Shown here piece after piece: positions 12,700 to 23,159 of a stretch of DNA of 64,000 nucleotides; within the stretch, counting starts at the first letter, position 1, and each line of letters begins with the position of its first letter. A program made the translations under genes and the position numbers. The DNA is from Shinisaurus crocodilurus (lineage: Eukaryota > Chordata > Lepidosauria > Squamata > Shinisauridae), in NCBI GenBank assembly GCA_021292165.1, contig CM037879.1, positions 264,499,921 through 264,563,920 of the forward strand, read 5' to 3'. The notes below the pieces were generated by a model. That model did not search any database. It was not told the DNA's origin and worked only from the letters and a program-made list of their open reading frames with translations.

Positions 12700-13230
12700 T
12701 CCCCTTTAAAGCTTGCCCTCATTACATCTTATGGGATTGAATTCCATAGTTTCACTATGTGATGTGCAAAGAAGTACTTCTATTTATTTGTCCTGAATCT
12801 CCCACCATTCAGTTTGATTGGATGACCCCATGTTCTAGTATTATGAAAAAGGGAGAAAAACATTTCCTTATCCATGTTTTCCAGAGCATGCATAATTTTA
12901 TACACCTCTATCATGCACCCCTTTAATTGCCTTTTTTTAAACCTAAAAAGGCCCAGACGTTGCAACCTTTTCTCATAGGCGAGTTGCTCCAGTCCCTTGA
13001 TCATTTTGTTTGCCCTTTTGTGCACCTTTTCCAGGTCTACAATATCCTTTTTGAGGTGCAGTGACCAAAAATGTACAGTGTCTTCCAAGTTTTTCTCCCT
13101 TTTCCAAGTGTGGCTGCACCATGGCTTGGTATAGACTGAGGCATTATGATATTTGCAGTTTTATTTTCTATTCCTTTCCTAATGATCCCCAACAAGAGAT
13201 GAATATGCACAGGAGCCAACAAGTCTAGGC
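12700..13230 (-). mobile_element. CR1-like LINE fragment, degraded
   Basis: The minus strand encodes HLKKDIVDLEKVHKRANKMI, LAYEKRLQRLGLF, KRQLKGCMIEVYKIMH and GRFRTNK, the C-terminal RT region of a CR1-type LINE distinct from the copy at 0.7 kb. One frame shift near 13060 separates two open pieces. Confidence 0.82.
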
Positions 13231-13366
13231 TAACCTTCCTGCCTGATCACCAAATTTGTGATCACCAGGACCCCTCCCCGAAGGGGAAGGGTATTGTCCC
13301 TGATGGGTCAAATGCAGCATGAGGTCAGGGGAAAATGTGCTCCTCTGTCCAACTCTAAGATTGGTG

Positions 13367-13368
<2 letters not shown>

Positions 13369-13415
<47 letters not shown>
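13369..13415. repeat. (GT)n microsatellite
   Basis: About 23 uninterrupted GT units. Confidence 0.97.
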
Positions 13416-13416
<1 letters not shown>

Positions 13417-13783
13417 TGGGGGAAGAAAACAAGCCCCTGTTCCCCAACAGCTCAGAGCTGGAAGGGGGAGGGGCAGAGGCTTTCTCTGCTACTGTGCCCA
13501 AAGGGTAGTCTGAGCTCAGAATGCCCCTCGGGCAGAGGGGAGCCCACACAGCTCTGCCTCCCATTGCCAGCTCCAAGCTGAAGAGAGGAGTCAGAGGCAT
13601 ATTAGCTTTCCTCTCTCTGTAGCTCCAGTTCCAGGCTCACTCCATTCCCCAGAGCCTGGCTCCCCTCACACAGTAGCAAAAAGGGGTGAGTGAGATGATC
13701 AAATCCTGAAAATGCACAGATGAAGATACATGTTTTTAGGCTTCATTTTGGCCGGGGGCGAATACTATGGGGTTAAGCTAAAG

Positions 13784-14111
13784 CAGGGGTGCTGAACCTC
13801 TTTCAGCTGGAGGGCTGAATTCCATTTTGGAGAAGCTCTCGGGGGTGGGGGGGGTGTTGCATTCCAGTTGTGGGTGGGGCCAAAGGCAAAAGGGGTGGGG
13901 CCAAAACACCAGCATATTTTAGCTTAAAGCTCTTACTCCCAGTAGCTAAGCCTTAGGGAAGGCATTTCAACCTTTTGGAGTGGGGGGAAAGCTGCACAAA
14001 AGCCGGGATACCACCAAAGAATTGGTGGTCTGCGGAAAAGGAGGTGGGGCCAGTGAAAGGGAACCCTGGTGGACTGGATTGGGACCCTAAACCTGAGGTT
14101 CTCCAGCCCTG
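13784..14111. mobile_element. Non-autonomous hAT element with perfect 8-bp TSD
   Basis: Ends CAGGGGTGCTGAACCTC and GAGGTTCTCCAGCCCTG are inverted repeats. AGCTAAAG flanks both sides (13776-13783 and 14112-14119). 328 bp, non-coding. Same family as 19839-20178 and the fragment at 29440-29545. Confidence 0.92.
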
Positions 14112-14645
14112 AGCTAAAGGCTTGACGGAAGAGATTAGTTTTTAGCTGTGGCCTGAAGGAAGTAACATGTGATATTTCTTAAGTTCAGGGAGGGTGTCTC
14201 AGGCATGAAGGGTAAGATCAAGGATGATACAAGAGGAAAATAAGTATCTGTAATAAGGGAGCATATGGAGAGAAGAGTTAAAAGTGAGAAACAAAACAAA
14301 AACATTCACTGTTTTTTTTTTTTAAAGGATGCTTGAAGAAATTTCATGGCTTTAAATGGATGGAATAACTGGGTTGGAAATTTTGCAAGATTAAGTTCTA
14401 AGTGCAATTTTCAATACTAGTTTTAATGAGAACAGAGAGTCACCAGAAAAGCAAACTTCCTTGTACCCTTTTCACAGTTCCACTTGCAACGAACCTCAAG
14501 AAGTGCAAAAACATGTAGAAGTCAAGTTCAAAACAATCAACGAAACTGTTCAGAACGTTGAATTGGGAAAAGTGCCAGTTTTGACATCATTCCTACAGTT
14601 AGCAGAGGCAGTCTGCCACTGAATACCAAGGTGCTGGGGACAAAA

Positions 14646-15400
14646 AGTAGGGAAGGGCGACTACATTTGTGCCTTGCTTATGGGCTTTCCAGAGGCATCT
14701 GGCTGTCCACTGTTGGCTACAGGATGCTGGAAAGCGGAATATCGGTGGTCAATATAAGAGGTTTAAAGATGTTCATAAGGCTAATCTAAAAAAATGCAAT
14801 ATAAACATCGAAAACTGGGAAGCTCTGGCCCATGAACGATCTAAATGGAGGTTGGCCTTTCACAAAGGTTCCATGGACTTTGAAGAAGCCCGAGTGCAAG
14901 GTGAAAGGGAGAAACGTGCTAAGCGAAAAGCACGTCAAATGAATCCTTTACAGGACCATCTTCTATCTGGTAACCTGTGTCCTCACTGTGGGAAGCTGTG
15001 TGGATCTAGAATTGGCCTCCACAGTCACTTACGGACCCATCGCTAGAGTCTACACAATCTTCTTTAGAATTTCCTCCTTTTATCCCGGAAGACAATCTTA
15101 CTCGGTCACGAGTGATCGCCTGATGACAGGATGCTGGATTAGAAGGCTATCAGTGGCTACTAGTCCTGATGTCTATATGCTACCTCCAGTATCTGAGGCA
15201 GGATGCCTATGTCCACCAGCTGCTGGGGAGCATGGGCAGGAGGGTGCTGTTGCATTCATGTCCTGTTTGTGGGTTTCCCTTGGGCAGCTGTCTGGCCACT
15301 GTGTGAACAGAATGCTGGACTAGATGGACCTTGGTCTGATCTAGCATGGCTCTTCTTAAGGACCTTTGATATGGTCTAGCAGGGAGGCATCTTCCTAACA
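14646..15400 (+). repeat. Unclassified interspersed repeat interrupted by a LINE insertion
   Basis: 14646-14730 and 15126-15400 together form a repeat ending with GGACTAGATGGACCTTGGTC and GCATGGCTCTTCTTA. The same end is seen at 24478-24540 and, inverted, at 53722-53870. It is interrupted by the LINE fragment 14731-15125. Confidence 0.7.
14731..15125 (+). mobile_element. LINE 3' fragment with 12-bp target duplication
   Basis: 395 bp of the same LINE 3' end as at 1-553 and 42719-44095. It begins AAAGCGGAATATCGGTGG and ends GTGATCGCCTGATG. The CCHH finger is open. ACAGGATGCTGG occurs at both borders (14719-14730 and 15126-15137), the expected mark of target-primed reverse transcription with 5' truncation. 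Confidence 0.92.
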
Positions 15401-15415
15401 CAGAAAATATCTTAC

Positions 15416-15546
15416 CTCATTTGGTTCTTGCTGGTCTCTCAAAGCAATTATGTTCTTAATGGCATTGATAAAAAAGCCATTCACCTCATCTCGCTTCTTA
15501 TTTGGCAAAATCCGGAGCAGGGGGATCATGATCAATGGAAATGCAA
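15416..15546 (-). CDS. TBXAS1: TBXAS1 internal exon (helix F-G region)
   Basis: Fourth TBXAS1 exon in the window, 131 bp, minus strand. The acceptor is TCTTGAAG|TT and the donor AATGAG|GTAAGA. Two bases complete the split codon, then 43 codons follow and end in phase 0. The product includes [23 protein letters not shown] and ALRDQQ, which match human residues of about 231-273 (RILPNK.RDE.NGFF and ALRDQQ are identical or nearly so). These residues form the F-G region, which in microsomal P450s packs near the membrane and substrate entrance. The next exon (RRRDFLQ... and the I-helix AGYE motif) was looked for on the minus strand down to position 1 and was not seen, so it should lie beyond the left edge. 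Confidence 0.94.
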
Positions 15547-15795
15547 CTTCAAGAGAGTTTCAAAAAAGCAACGTTAGCAATTTATGCAATTATCCCCAAA
15601 CCCTAATTTTATGCTTTGTCCTCTCCTTTGTTGGAAAATGTTTATACTTCTGATTTCTCTTACTTTGTCGCTTTTGATGAGAGGTTCTCACAAGCTTCCT
15701 AAACTCAGGTTACTGAGGAAAACACTTTGATTTAAGATGACCTCTCTGAGGCTGCTTTAATTTACAACACTGTCTAGAAAGAAAAAGAATTTAGG

Positions 15796-15892
15796 GTGCA
15801 ATCCTATGCAAGGTTAGACAGAAAAAAAGGTCTACAACTCCCAGCATGCCTTTTTTCTGTCTAACCTTGCATAGGATTGCACCTTTAGTGTG
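15796..15892. mobile_element. Palindromic MITE
   Basis: GTGCAATCCTATGCAAGGTT... faces ...AACCTTGCATAGGATTGCAC, with arms of about 40 bp around a short centre (CTACAACTCCCAGC). The element is nearly all stem. Confidence 0.8.
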
Positions 15893-16867
15893 ACTTCAGG
15901 ACTCTGCAGCACTGCAGCACTGAATTTAATTCATTATTAGGCTTATTTTTTAAAAAAAATAGTACAAGCCACAAATCACATTACAAGATGGCTCTGAAAA
16001 TGTGATTGGGAGGCTACAGTAATTCCATTTCCATCATCCTGCTTTACTTTGGAAACCAGCTTGCCTCATTTAATGCCTTATTTATGTCAGTATATCCTTC
16101 TCCAAAAAGACTAACTGCACCAAACTATGTTTACAGACTCCTGAGATGATCACGCGGTTTGTCTCACGGCTGCAGGAAAGCTGTGTGTAAATGTACCCTT
16201 TAACTAAGTGAACCATGAAGTAGAAGGTCACTAAAGGCTTTTTCATCTGAGGAATTTGCCCTGAAGTACTTTCCCTTTGTAGTAACTACCCTGCTGCGTA
16301 ATATTCATAAAGCCTTAGTTGTGTTCACTGCACAAATTTGAGACTTGATCAATGGTTCCTATAACAAAATGGTTACTTTAAATTAAAGTGGAGAACAATA
16401 AATTCTAGTTCTACACACTGAGTGGCTACTGTTATAAACAATTAAATGGACATACATACTAGATATATGTACCTTTGAGGAGACACCCTGAGGAGAAACC
16501 TACCAAAAAAAAATTGTTTTAGGTGAAATCCAGTGGTGTCCTATTCATTCATGGAGTTCCACTGAAGAATTCCATGAGTCTGATCAAAACTCTTTTTTGG
16601 CTGTGCTTGAAATTTACAGTTGTTTGTTTTGGGGTGAAACCTTCAAATTTTGCTCCTGGCAAATTTTTGGTGGTGTCATCCAAAGTCCAATACATATAAC
16701 AGCTCCCCTGCATAGCAATATTTGGCATCCTTATCAGAGTAGAACACACAAAATCTATACGTTCAAGGAATCAATGATGCAGTGATGTGAAATTTGCAGG
16801 AAGGAAGTACATCTGTATGGATAACTGTGGCTGCAGCAGGTCACCTTCAAGAAATCATGCATATAGG

Positions 16868-17032
16868 CCTGTGGCTCACACTGGCTCAGCTTGTCTGAGC
16901 GTAGAAATCTAAGCAGGGTCAGGCCTGGTTATTACTTGGATGGGAGACCCCTCCTCTAGTTTCCTGCATTGAACAGGGGGTTGGACTCGATGGCCTTGTA
17001 GGCCCCTTCCAACTCTTATGATCCTATGATAG
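16868..17032 (+). repeat. 5S rRNA-derived SINE, full-length copy
   Basis: Begins GCCTGTGGCTCACACTGGCT. The 5S-like part includes ATCTAAGCAGGGTCAGG (A box) and CTTGGATGGGAGACC (C box). The CR1-like 3' part includes GGCCTTGTAGGCCCCTTCCA and ends near CTATGATAG. The best copy for defining the family, with the reversed one at 52400-52574. Confidence 0.85.
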
Positions 17033-17179
17033 CCTATGTGAGTATGTTGGCTTGGCCTACAGACTGCATTCCAAAAAAACCCACCATGAATACCTTTCAG
17101 CATGGAACTTAGTATTGCTTAAGGAAAGATTTAAGAACTGTTAGGCTATATACAGTCAACAGTGTGATGGTATACTTAC

Positions 17180-17328
17180 CAGCTAAGATTAAGACGGGTC
17201 CAAATAATGAAAGTTCAAAGAATCTTCTTGTGTTCCTAACGAAAGTGTCATTGGGGTTCTTCTGGGAGTCTACACTGGTACCAAAAGCCACACTAGCCAC
17301 AAGGTCCAGAGTGAAGTAACCATAATTC
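17180..17328 (-). CDS. TBXAS1: TBXAS1 internal exon (helix D-E/F region)
   Basis: Third TBXAS1 exon in the window, 149 bp, minus strand. The acceptor is ATATAG|GAATTATGG and the donor GCTG|GTAAGT. The first base completes the Arg codon left open by the 89 bp exon. Then follow 49 codons with LVASVAFGTSVDS, NPNDTFV and RRFFELSLFGPVLILA. The VASVAFGT.VDS and F(V).....RFFE blocks are diagnostic of TBXAS1/CYP3 and align with about residues 181-230 of the human protein. The length equals the corresponding CYP3A exon. The last base opens a codon completed by the next exon. No frameshift or stop is visible. Confidence 0.94.
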
Positions 17329-17884
17329 CTATATCAAATTCAAGAATGTTGCTGTTAAAACTGCCATTTCTATCACTACATGTTTCTGTTCCTCTTTTGT
17401 TGCACAATAGTCTTGGGATTTCTTTTTCTGCAGACATCTGAGTCAGTTATTTCAGAGGTTTTGAATTTTTATATATTAAGCCTTTTAAAAACTCCTTTCA
17501 TGGTGTCAAGAGATATTTATAACATGCAAAACTATGCACAGTTTCCTCTGCAGCTGATTATGAACAATATTTATACTTCATGTTTTATGAATGGTTAAAA
17601 AAAAGCTGTACTTTTAAACTACAACATGGAAAACAATGCATTCTTATGAATGGTTCTAAACACAATAAATTCCCCATTATCTGAACCACAGTTTTCAAAA
17701 TGTTCCAAGGCTAGTTCACACAAAGGTGTTCTTCACTTACTACATCAAGTGATAATTGCATTTGTAAATGGGCTATCACAGCTACAATACAGAGATAAGA
17801 ACTTTCTTAGGATCTCAAATTGCATACCTTACAATGAAACCAGTTTACATATTCAGCTGCCAGCCATCAGGTATTCAGAATTGA

Positions 17885-17950
17885 GTTATATTTTACATTT
17901 ATATCCCACCATTTTTCCTCTTGCAAGGAACCAAAGGGAGCTTACATAGA
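17885..17950 (-). repeat. MIR-like SINE 3' tail fragment
   Basis: In reverse: GTAAGCTCCCTTTGGTTCCT, TGCAAGAGGAAAA and GGGATATAAATGTAAAATA. Confidence 0.7.
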
Positions 17951-17980
17951 CCTCAGATTTAGCTAATGTACATACTAGCT

Positions 17981-18069
17981 CAGTGTTCTTCAACCTTGGG
18001 TCCCCAGATGTTTTTGGCCTACAACTCCCAGCATGCCCCAGCCAGGGGACCCAAGGCTGGAGAACACTG
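17981..18069. mobile_element. 89 bp hAT MITE with perfect 8-bp TSD
   Basis: Ends CAGTGTTCTTCAACCTTGGG and CCCAAGGCTGGAGAACACTG. TACTAGCT on both sides (17973-17980, 18070-18077). A sister copy lies at 53612-53704. Confidence 0.93.
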
Positions 18070-18432
18070 TACTAGCTTATTGGCGACCAGTGCTAAGTAT
18101 TAGTTGTTTTTGCCAACAGCTAGCCCATCTAAAAGCAGCTGGAAACTGAAATGGTTATCATATTTTTAAAATTTTTAAAATAATAAAAAAGTGCTAATTT
18201 GCTATAAAAAATGAAAAGAAAAAATAATGCGCAAGAACAGAAACTGTTGCTGGGGCAATCAAGAGGCTATTCATCACAATCACGCAGCCTTGATCAACAA
18301 AGCAATAAAAGAGGCAGGACTTCCAAACAGGGATCATTTAATTGACAAAGGCAAGGACCCTTATTTGTGAGTAAGCATTACAGAAGGATCTTGACCATGG
18401 GAAATGGTATTGCTTGACAATATAGAGCTATA

Positions 18433-19530
18433 ATTACTGGGTTCGCAGGACATGGTAAACTTTAGTAGGTTAATCCCTCCTGAGGTCTAGCATGTCATCT
18501 GCCCCCCCCCCCCCACCCGCAGTGCTTTAGAAGCCAATCTGGTGTGGCTTCTAAACCACCCTGTGAAACCACATGCTAACCCTACTGCAAGCCAAAAGGG
18601 GCATAGAGCCCCCTGCCCAGAGCAGCAAACAATGGCTGCCACTCTGGCCATGGGGCTCTGGCCAATGAGAGCCAGCCAAGTGCCCAAGCGGCACTTGCCA
18701 GCTGTCATCAGCTTCCCCACACCCCATGGCCGATGCCAGGAAAGCGGGATTGTTCACGAGCAATCCTGCGCTCCTGGCATTGGCCACGGTGCGGGGGATC
18801 CAGGCAGCCCAGCCTGGCTTGTTTTCCAGAGCAAGCCAAGCTGGGTGCTTGGATCCCTGTGTACCACCGCAGCTGCTGCCGCTGAGCCAATCTGCCGCCG
18901 AGCCCCCACCCACCCAGGCATCCCCCCAGACTTACCTTCTTTTCCAGTGGCAGTGAGGCTTCGGTGGTGGTGGCAGCAGGCTCTGCCAGGAGCCCCTTCC
19001 TTGCCCAACCACACCTGGGGCTTGGTGAGGAAGAGGTATACAGCAGTTGCATCCACCACCGAGCCCTACCACCAGCGGATAAGGTAAGTCAAGGGGGGAG
19101 CGGCTGGGCGGTGGAGGGTGAGATGGGGGACGACACCAAGGTGGGACAGGGAGGGACTTTTCTTCGGGTGGCCGCACCAAGAAAGGCCCAGGGATGAGCC
19201 CTGTGGCACTGCACTTACTCTCAAAGAAATGCAGCACCACAGGGCTCATTGCTGTTGCTCAGAGGGGCCGCAACTCCCCTCCGAGGAAGGGCAAATGACA
19301 GCTGGCAAAAGTGCCACTGGGGCACTTTTTTTTGCCAGCTGTCATCCCCTCTCACTGCCCTCCATGCTCCCACGCAGTGCCCTCTGGGATACTGGGTGGG
19401 AGGATGAGAGAAGAGGAGGAGCCTCTGGACCCCCACTGTGCCTGGGCGTAGCCGGGGCCTAGGGCCACTTTAAACCCAGGGAGGTTCCAGAACCTCTGTG
19501 GGTTTAAAGTGATGTGTGAACCCGGCCATT
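18433..19530. mobile_element. Large GC-rich foldback element
   Basis: The ends CTGGGTTCGCAGGACATG and, inverted, CCGGGTTCACACATCACTTT bound a GC-rich interior. It has nested hairpins, for example GATGAGCCCTGTGGCACTGC with GCAGCACCACAGGGCTCATT and TGACAGCTGGCAAAAGTGCC with GGCACTTTTTTTTGCCAGCT. The many open frames on both strands are symmetric by-products and match no protein I know. Confidence 0.55.
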
Positions 19531-19838
19531 AAGTGCTGTGTAGAATGAACCTGTTTTAATTTCACTTCCATAATTAAGCGAATTGGGCGGGGGGATGCCT
19601 CCTCAGTGGAAACGGGCTCTAATGTGGAAGCAACCTCAGATAATATATGCAAAGCACTTTAATGATGATGATGCCTTTGTAGAGCATTTTTGGACCCAAA
19701 GAACAGGGTGTAAATATTTTAATAAGGAAATAAAAATAAATAAATATATGAGAACAATTAATTATTTTACTATGGTCCAGTTAACACTTTAATATCTAGT
19801 CAAGATCTCCTCCTGTAACATCTCTTGTCTCTGTAAGA

Positions 19839-20178
19839 CAGGGATGCGGAACCTCTTTCAGCCCAAGGGCCAAATTCCATCTTGGAGAAGCTATCAGGGG
19901 CCACATTCTAGTGGTGGGCAAGGCCAAAGGCAAAAGGGAGTGGAACCAAAGGAGAAGGGTGGGCCCAAATTACAAAAACACCAGCTTACTGCCAGTAACT
20001 AAGCCTTAGGAGAGGCATTTCAACCTTTCAGAATGGGGAAAAAACTGCACAAAAGTGGGAAACCACCCAACAGTGGTTGGTTGGAGGAAAGGGGATAGGG
20101 CCAGGGGAAGGGACATAGCTTTCTGGGAACCCCTGGAGGGCCAGATTTGGCCCCTAAGCCCAAGGTCCTGCACCCCTG
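19839..20178. mobile_element. Non-autonomous hAT element
   Basis: CAGGGATGCGGAACCTC and AGGTCCTGCACCCCTG ends. Flanks CTGTAAGA and CTTTAAGA (7 of 8). 340 bp, same family as 13784-14111. Confidence 0.88.
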
Positions 20179-20252
20179 CTTTAAGAGATTATGCACATGA
20201 AATAAAGCATCACCTATATGGGAGAAATCATATTAGGACATAATATGAGATA

Positions 20253-20512
20253 CAGTAATACCTTGGATTGCAAGCATAATTCGTTCCGGAACCATGCTTG
20301 TAATCCAAAACACTCTTATATCAAAGCGAGTCTCTGGCGGGTGTGAGCGGGGCCAATTTCGGCTCGCTACGCCCACTCGAGGCGAGCGGTTACATCCCTA
20401 CGACTTGTCTTGCAAGACCTTGCTCGTTTATCAAGTCAAAACATTTTTTAAAAATTTGCTTGTCTTGCAAAACGCTCCCCGACCAAGTTACTTGCAATCC
20501 AAGGTATTACTG
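20253..20512. mobile_element. Tc1/mariner-superfamily MITE, copy 1 of a back-to-back pair
   Basis: CAGTAATACCTTGGATTGCA and TGCAATCCAAGGTATTACTG ends, with TA on each side. Non-coding, 260 bp. The right TA is shared with the next element. Confidence 0.85.
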
Positions 20513-20514
20513 TA

Positions 20515-20987
20515 CAGTAATACCTCGGATTGCGAGTAACCCGGTATGCGAGCTTCTCGTAAGACGAGCAAAATATTAGCATAAATTTAAATTTGAAAGA
20601 CGAGCAAGTCTCACAACACGAGCCACACGCTCTGCCATCGCCTCACCACACGCTCTGCCGTCGCCTCACTGGGCCGTCGCCTCCCACTGCTTTGCCTAAG
20701 GGCAGGGAGCCGCCACTCACTCTGCAGGTTGTTGATCCTCCACATCTCTCTCCTTCTCTCCCCCTTCTCTCTCTCTCTCTCTCTGAAATTTTCATTAGCT
20801 GCTTTGAGATACTCTGTCTAAAGGCAAAGCAAGCAAGCTCCCTGGCAGGGAGCCCCATGGAGGTGCAGTGCAGCTCCCTGCTGAGTTTTCATTATTTCTT
20901 ATGAGGAAACTCACTTTGATATACGAGTGTTTTGGATTACGAGCATGGTTCTGGAACGGATTATGCTTGTAATCCAAGGTATTACTG
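20515..20987. mobile_element. Tc1/mariner-superfamily MITE, copy 2
   Basis: CAGTAATACCTCGGATTGCG and GTAATCCAAGGTATTACTG ends with flanking TA (20513-20514 and 20988-20989). 473 bp. A (CT)n tract and GC-rich filler (20620-20880) make it longer than its neighbour. Confidence 0.85.
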
Positions 20988-21054
20988 TATTGACTATTGA
21001 CTGTAAGCTGCTCTGAGGACCACTAAGTGGTGGGAAAGCAGCATATAAGTGTTG

Positions 21055-21172
21055 TTGTAATAATAATAATGATGATGATGATGATGAAGAGGATGAAGAG
21101 ACGAGGATGATGACGACGACAACAACAACAACAACAACAACAGTAGTAGTTGTAGCAGTTGTAGTATTGTTG
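21055..21172. repeat. Mixed trinucleotide microsatellite
   Basis: Runs of TAA, TGA, GAC, AAC and GTT in succession. Confidence 0.9.
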
Positions 21173-21204
21173 TTGTGAACCACTCAGACAGCTTTGGCTA
21201 TTGG

Positions 21205-21362
21205 GCAGTAGCAGAGTCAAGCCTGGTTATTACTTGGATGGGAGACCCCTCCTCTAGTTTCCTGCATTGAGCAGGGGGTGGACTTGATAGCCTTGTAGGC
21301 TCCTTCCAACTCTATGATCTATGAAATCTATGAGATGTAATAAATAAATAAATAAATAAAAT
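21205..21362 (+). repeat. 5S rRNA-derived SINE, 5'-truncated
   Basis: AGCAGAGTCAAGCCTGGTTA, CTTGGATGGGAGACC, then the CR1-like tail and (AAAT)n. Confidence 0.8.
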
Positions 21363-21662
21363 CTCCAGATTTTAAATAGTACAAGTTTACTTCCCACAAT
21401 CTTGATTTTTTTAAACCCATAAAATATGTAAAACTGGAGCAGAGGCTAAGCCTGCAATAGTAAGTTTTTTTTACTGCATTCTCAATAAAGAAAAAAACCA
21501 TATTGATTCAGCCTGTCTGAAATTTGCCTTCTTCCTCAGATCTTTACATAGCAGAGATTTATTATTAAACCTCATATCTCCATAATGTGGTCCAAGGATC
21601 AATGTTTGGGGTTCATGAAGTAATTGTTAACAGACTGCAGGGAGCTGGCTGGACATACTGAC

Positions 21663-22862
21663 CTGGTTTGCACGGCACGACAACCCACCATGGGCAGCCA
21701 GCCATGGTGGGTTGTCGTGTAGTCTGAACCTGGAGCGTTTAGCACAAGGTGGCTTATTTTTCAGGAACAAGCCATGCCAAGAACTTGTTGGCCTGTTGTA
21801 GGATTGTTCTTGCCTACGATGTGTTGTCCTGTCATCCGAACCCGGAAGAAAGTTGTCAGGAACAGCTACAGAGCCACTTGGCAAGAACAATAAAATCCGA
21901 GACTGCCCTTCCACCAATGCTGAAACGGCACTTTGGGAGGACCATCACTTGTCCCCCAGCTTTAAAAAAAAAAATTAGTGCCTCAAAAATGTGCAGCTGG
22001 GGTCATGATTATTTAATTATTTCTTGGGTAGGTTTTTCGCGGGTACGCAAGTGCACACTTACGGCTGTCCAATATGTGTAGTCTTACTTGGTAAATCTGT
22101 TTCAGCTGTCAAAGGAGAAAATGGAGGGGGAAAGCCAAGGGAGTAAGTGCACCAAAAGCATGGCGGGGGGACAATATCTCCCCCTTGTGATGTAATCCTC
22201 TCGCTTTTAAGTGTTGAACTGACACTAACTGTAGCAGTAAGAGCTCCAAAAAGGAGCTGAGAAAAGTGTGGGGAGTTAATATCTCCCCTTTCTGGAGTAG
22301 CTGGAGACTCATGAAAAGGTGGAGGGCACTGAGAAGTGTCAGTTCAACACCTAACAGCGAGAAGTTTACATCGCTACGGGGAAGCTATTGTTCCCCCCTC
22401 GCTTTTGGTTCACTTACTTCCTCGGCTCCCCCCCCATTTTCCCCCTTTGACAGCCGATACAGATTGACCAGGCAAGACTACACATACGGTAAGTACACAG
22501 CCATAAGTGCACACTTATGCACCTGCGAAAGACAGACAAAATAAAAACATTACTAACACAGTTATGCAATTTTCAGGGGCTGAATTTTTAAAAAAACACT
22601 TGACTCCAGTTGTGCTTTTTTGAGGCTCACCCCCCTGCAAAAAACAGCAGAGAACGAAAAGGGATAGCAATTGGAGCGGGGGGGGGAGGGGACACAAGAC
22701 GGGTTCTGCCATGAAGGACACTGGGATACCGGCTGGAGGACTGAGGGGGAGAACAACCCACAGTAAGCCCAATCATCTGTCAGGCATGCCATGGGTTGTT
22801 CACCAAACAAACAACCCACTGTAGCCTATTCACAGGGTGGCTTATCGTTACATGCACCCACT
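21663..22862. mobile_element. Foldback element containing a second palindrome
   Basis: Left: CCTGGTTTGCACGGCACGAC, a hairpin of CCACCATGG/CCATGGTGG, and AAGGTGGCTTATTTTTCAGG. Right, inverted: GGGTGCATGTAACGATAAGCCACCC and AACAACCCATGGCATGCC. The arms are imperfect. The nested palindrome 22038-22529 is listed separately. Confidence 0.5.
22038..22529. mobile_element. Long palindromic element, arms of about 220 bp
   Basis: Left end TCGCGGGTACGCAAGTGCAC, right end (inverted) TCGCAGGTGCATAAGTGTGC. Matching internal blocks include TTTCAGCTGTCAAAGG with CCTTTGACAGC and AGTGTTGAACTGACACT with AGTGTCAGTTCAACAC. The centre is near 22285. Non-coding. Confidence 0.8.
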
Positions 22863-23159
22863 GGCTGCGTTCAGACAATAATGAGCCTAGGCAAGCCTCA
22901 GGCTCACATGCTCCCTCTTCCCCTCTCCTCCTCCAGCATGGCCATGAGGAGGAGGTTGGAAGCTTTCACTTCCATTTTTTTAAACTGCAGCTTGTCATTA
23001 TGTCCGAACCCAACAAACTGTGGTTAATCTTAACTATGATTTGTGTGAAACAAATTTTGGACCTCTCCATCAGCTCTGCTAAAAGGCCAGTTCCATCGGG
23101 TACCTCCTCTCCCTCAGTTGTTTCCATTCATGCTGGCTGATATAAGAACTTTGTAAATT

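Larger units (their letters stand above)
1..15415 (-). other. TBXAS1: TBXAS1 intron downstream of the 131 bp exon (partial)
   Basis: Intronic on the minus strand. It holds LINE, CR1, L2, SINE, hAT and foldback insertions, listed separately. I see no gene or recognisable repeat in 1936-2769, 3603-4248, 4608-5064, 5673-6321, 6563-7940, 9721-10764, 10840-12424 (apart from simple repeats), 13230-13783 and 14112-14645. The sequence at 7213-7609 has overlapping open frames on the minus strand but no recognisable protein. Confidence 0.7.
15547..17179 (-). other. TBXAS1: TBXAS1 intron
   Basis: A short intron (1633 bp) between the 149 bp and 131 bp exons. It contains a near-perfect palindromic MITE at 15796-15892 and a full-length 5S-derived SINE at 16868-17032. 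15893-16867 shows nothing recognisable. Confidence 0.85.

Noticed and set aside
18542..19462. Several long open frames on both strands (up to 181 codons).
   Set aside because: They lie in a GC-rich foldback element where mirror symmetry produces open frames on both strands. Composition is repetitive and no domain is recognisable.
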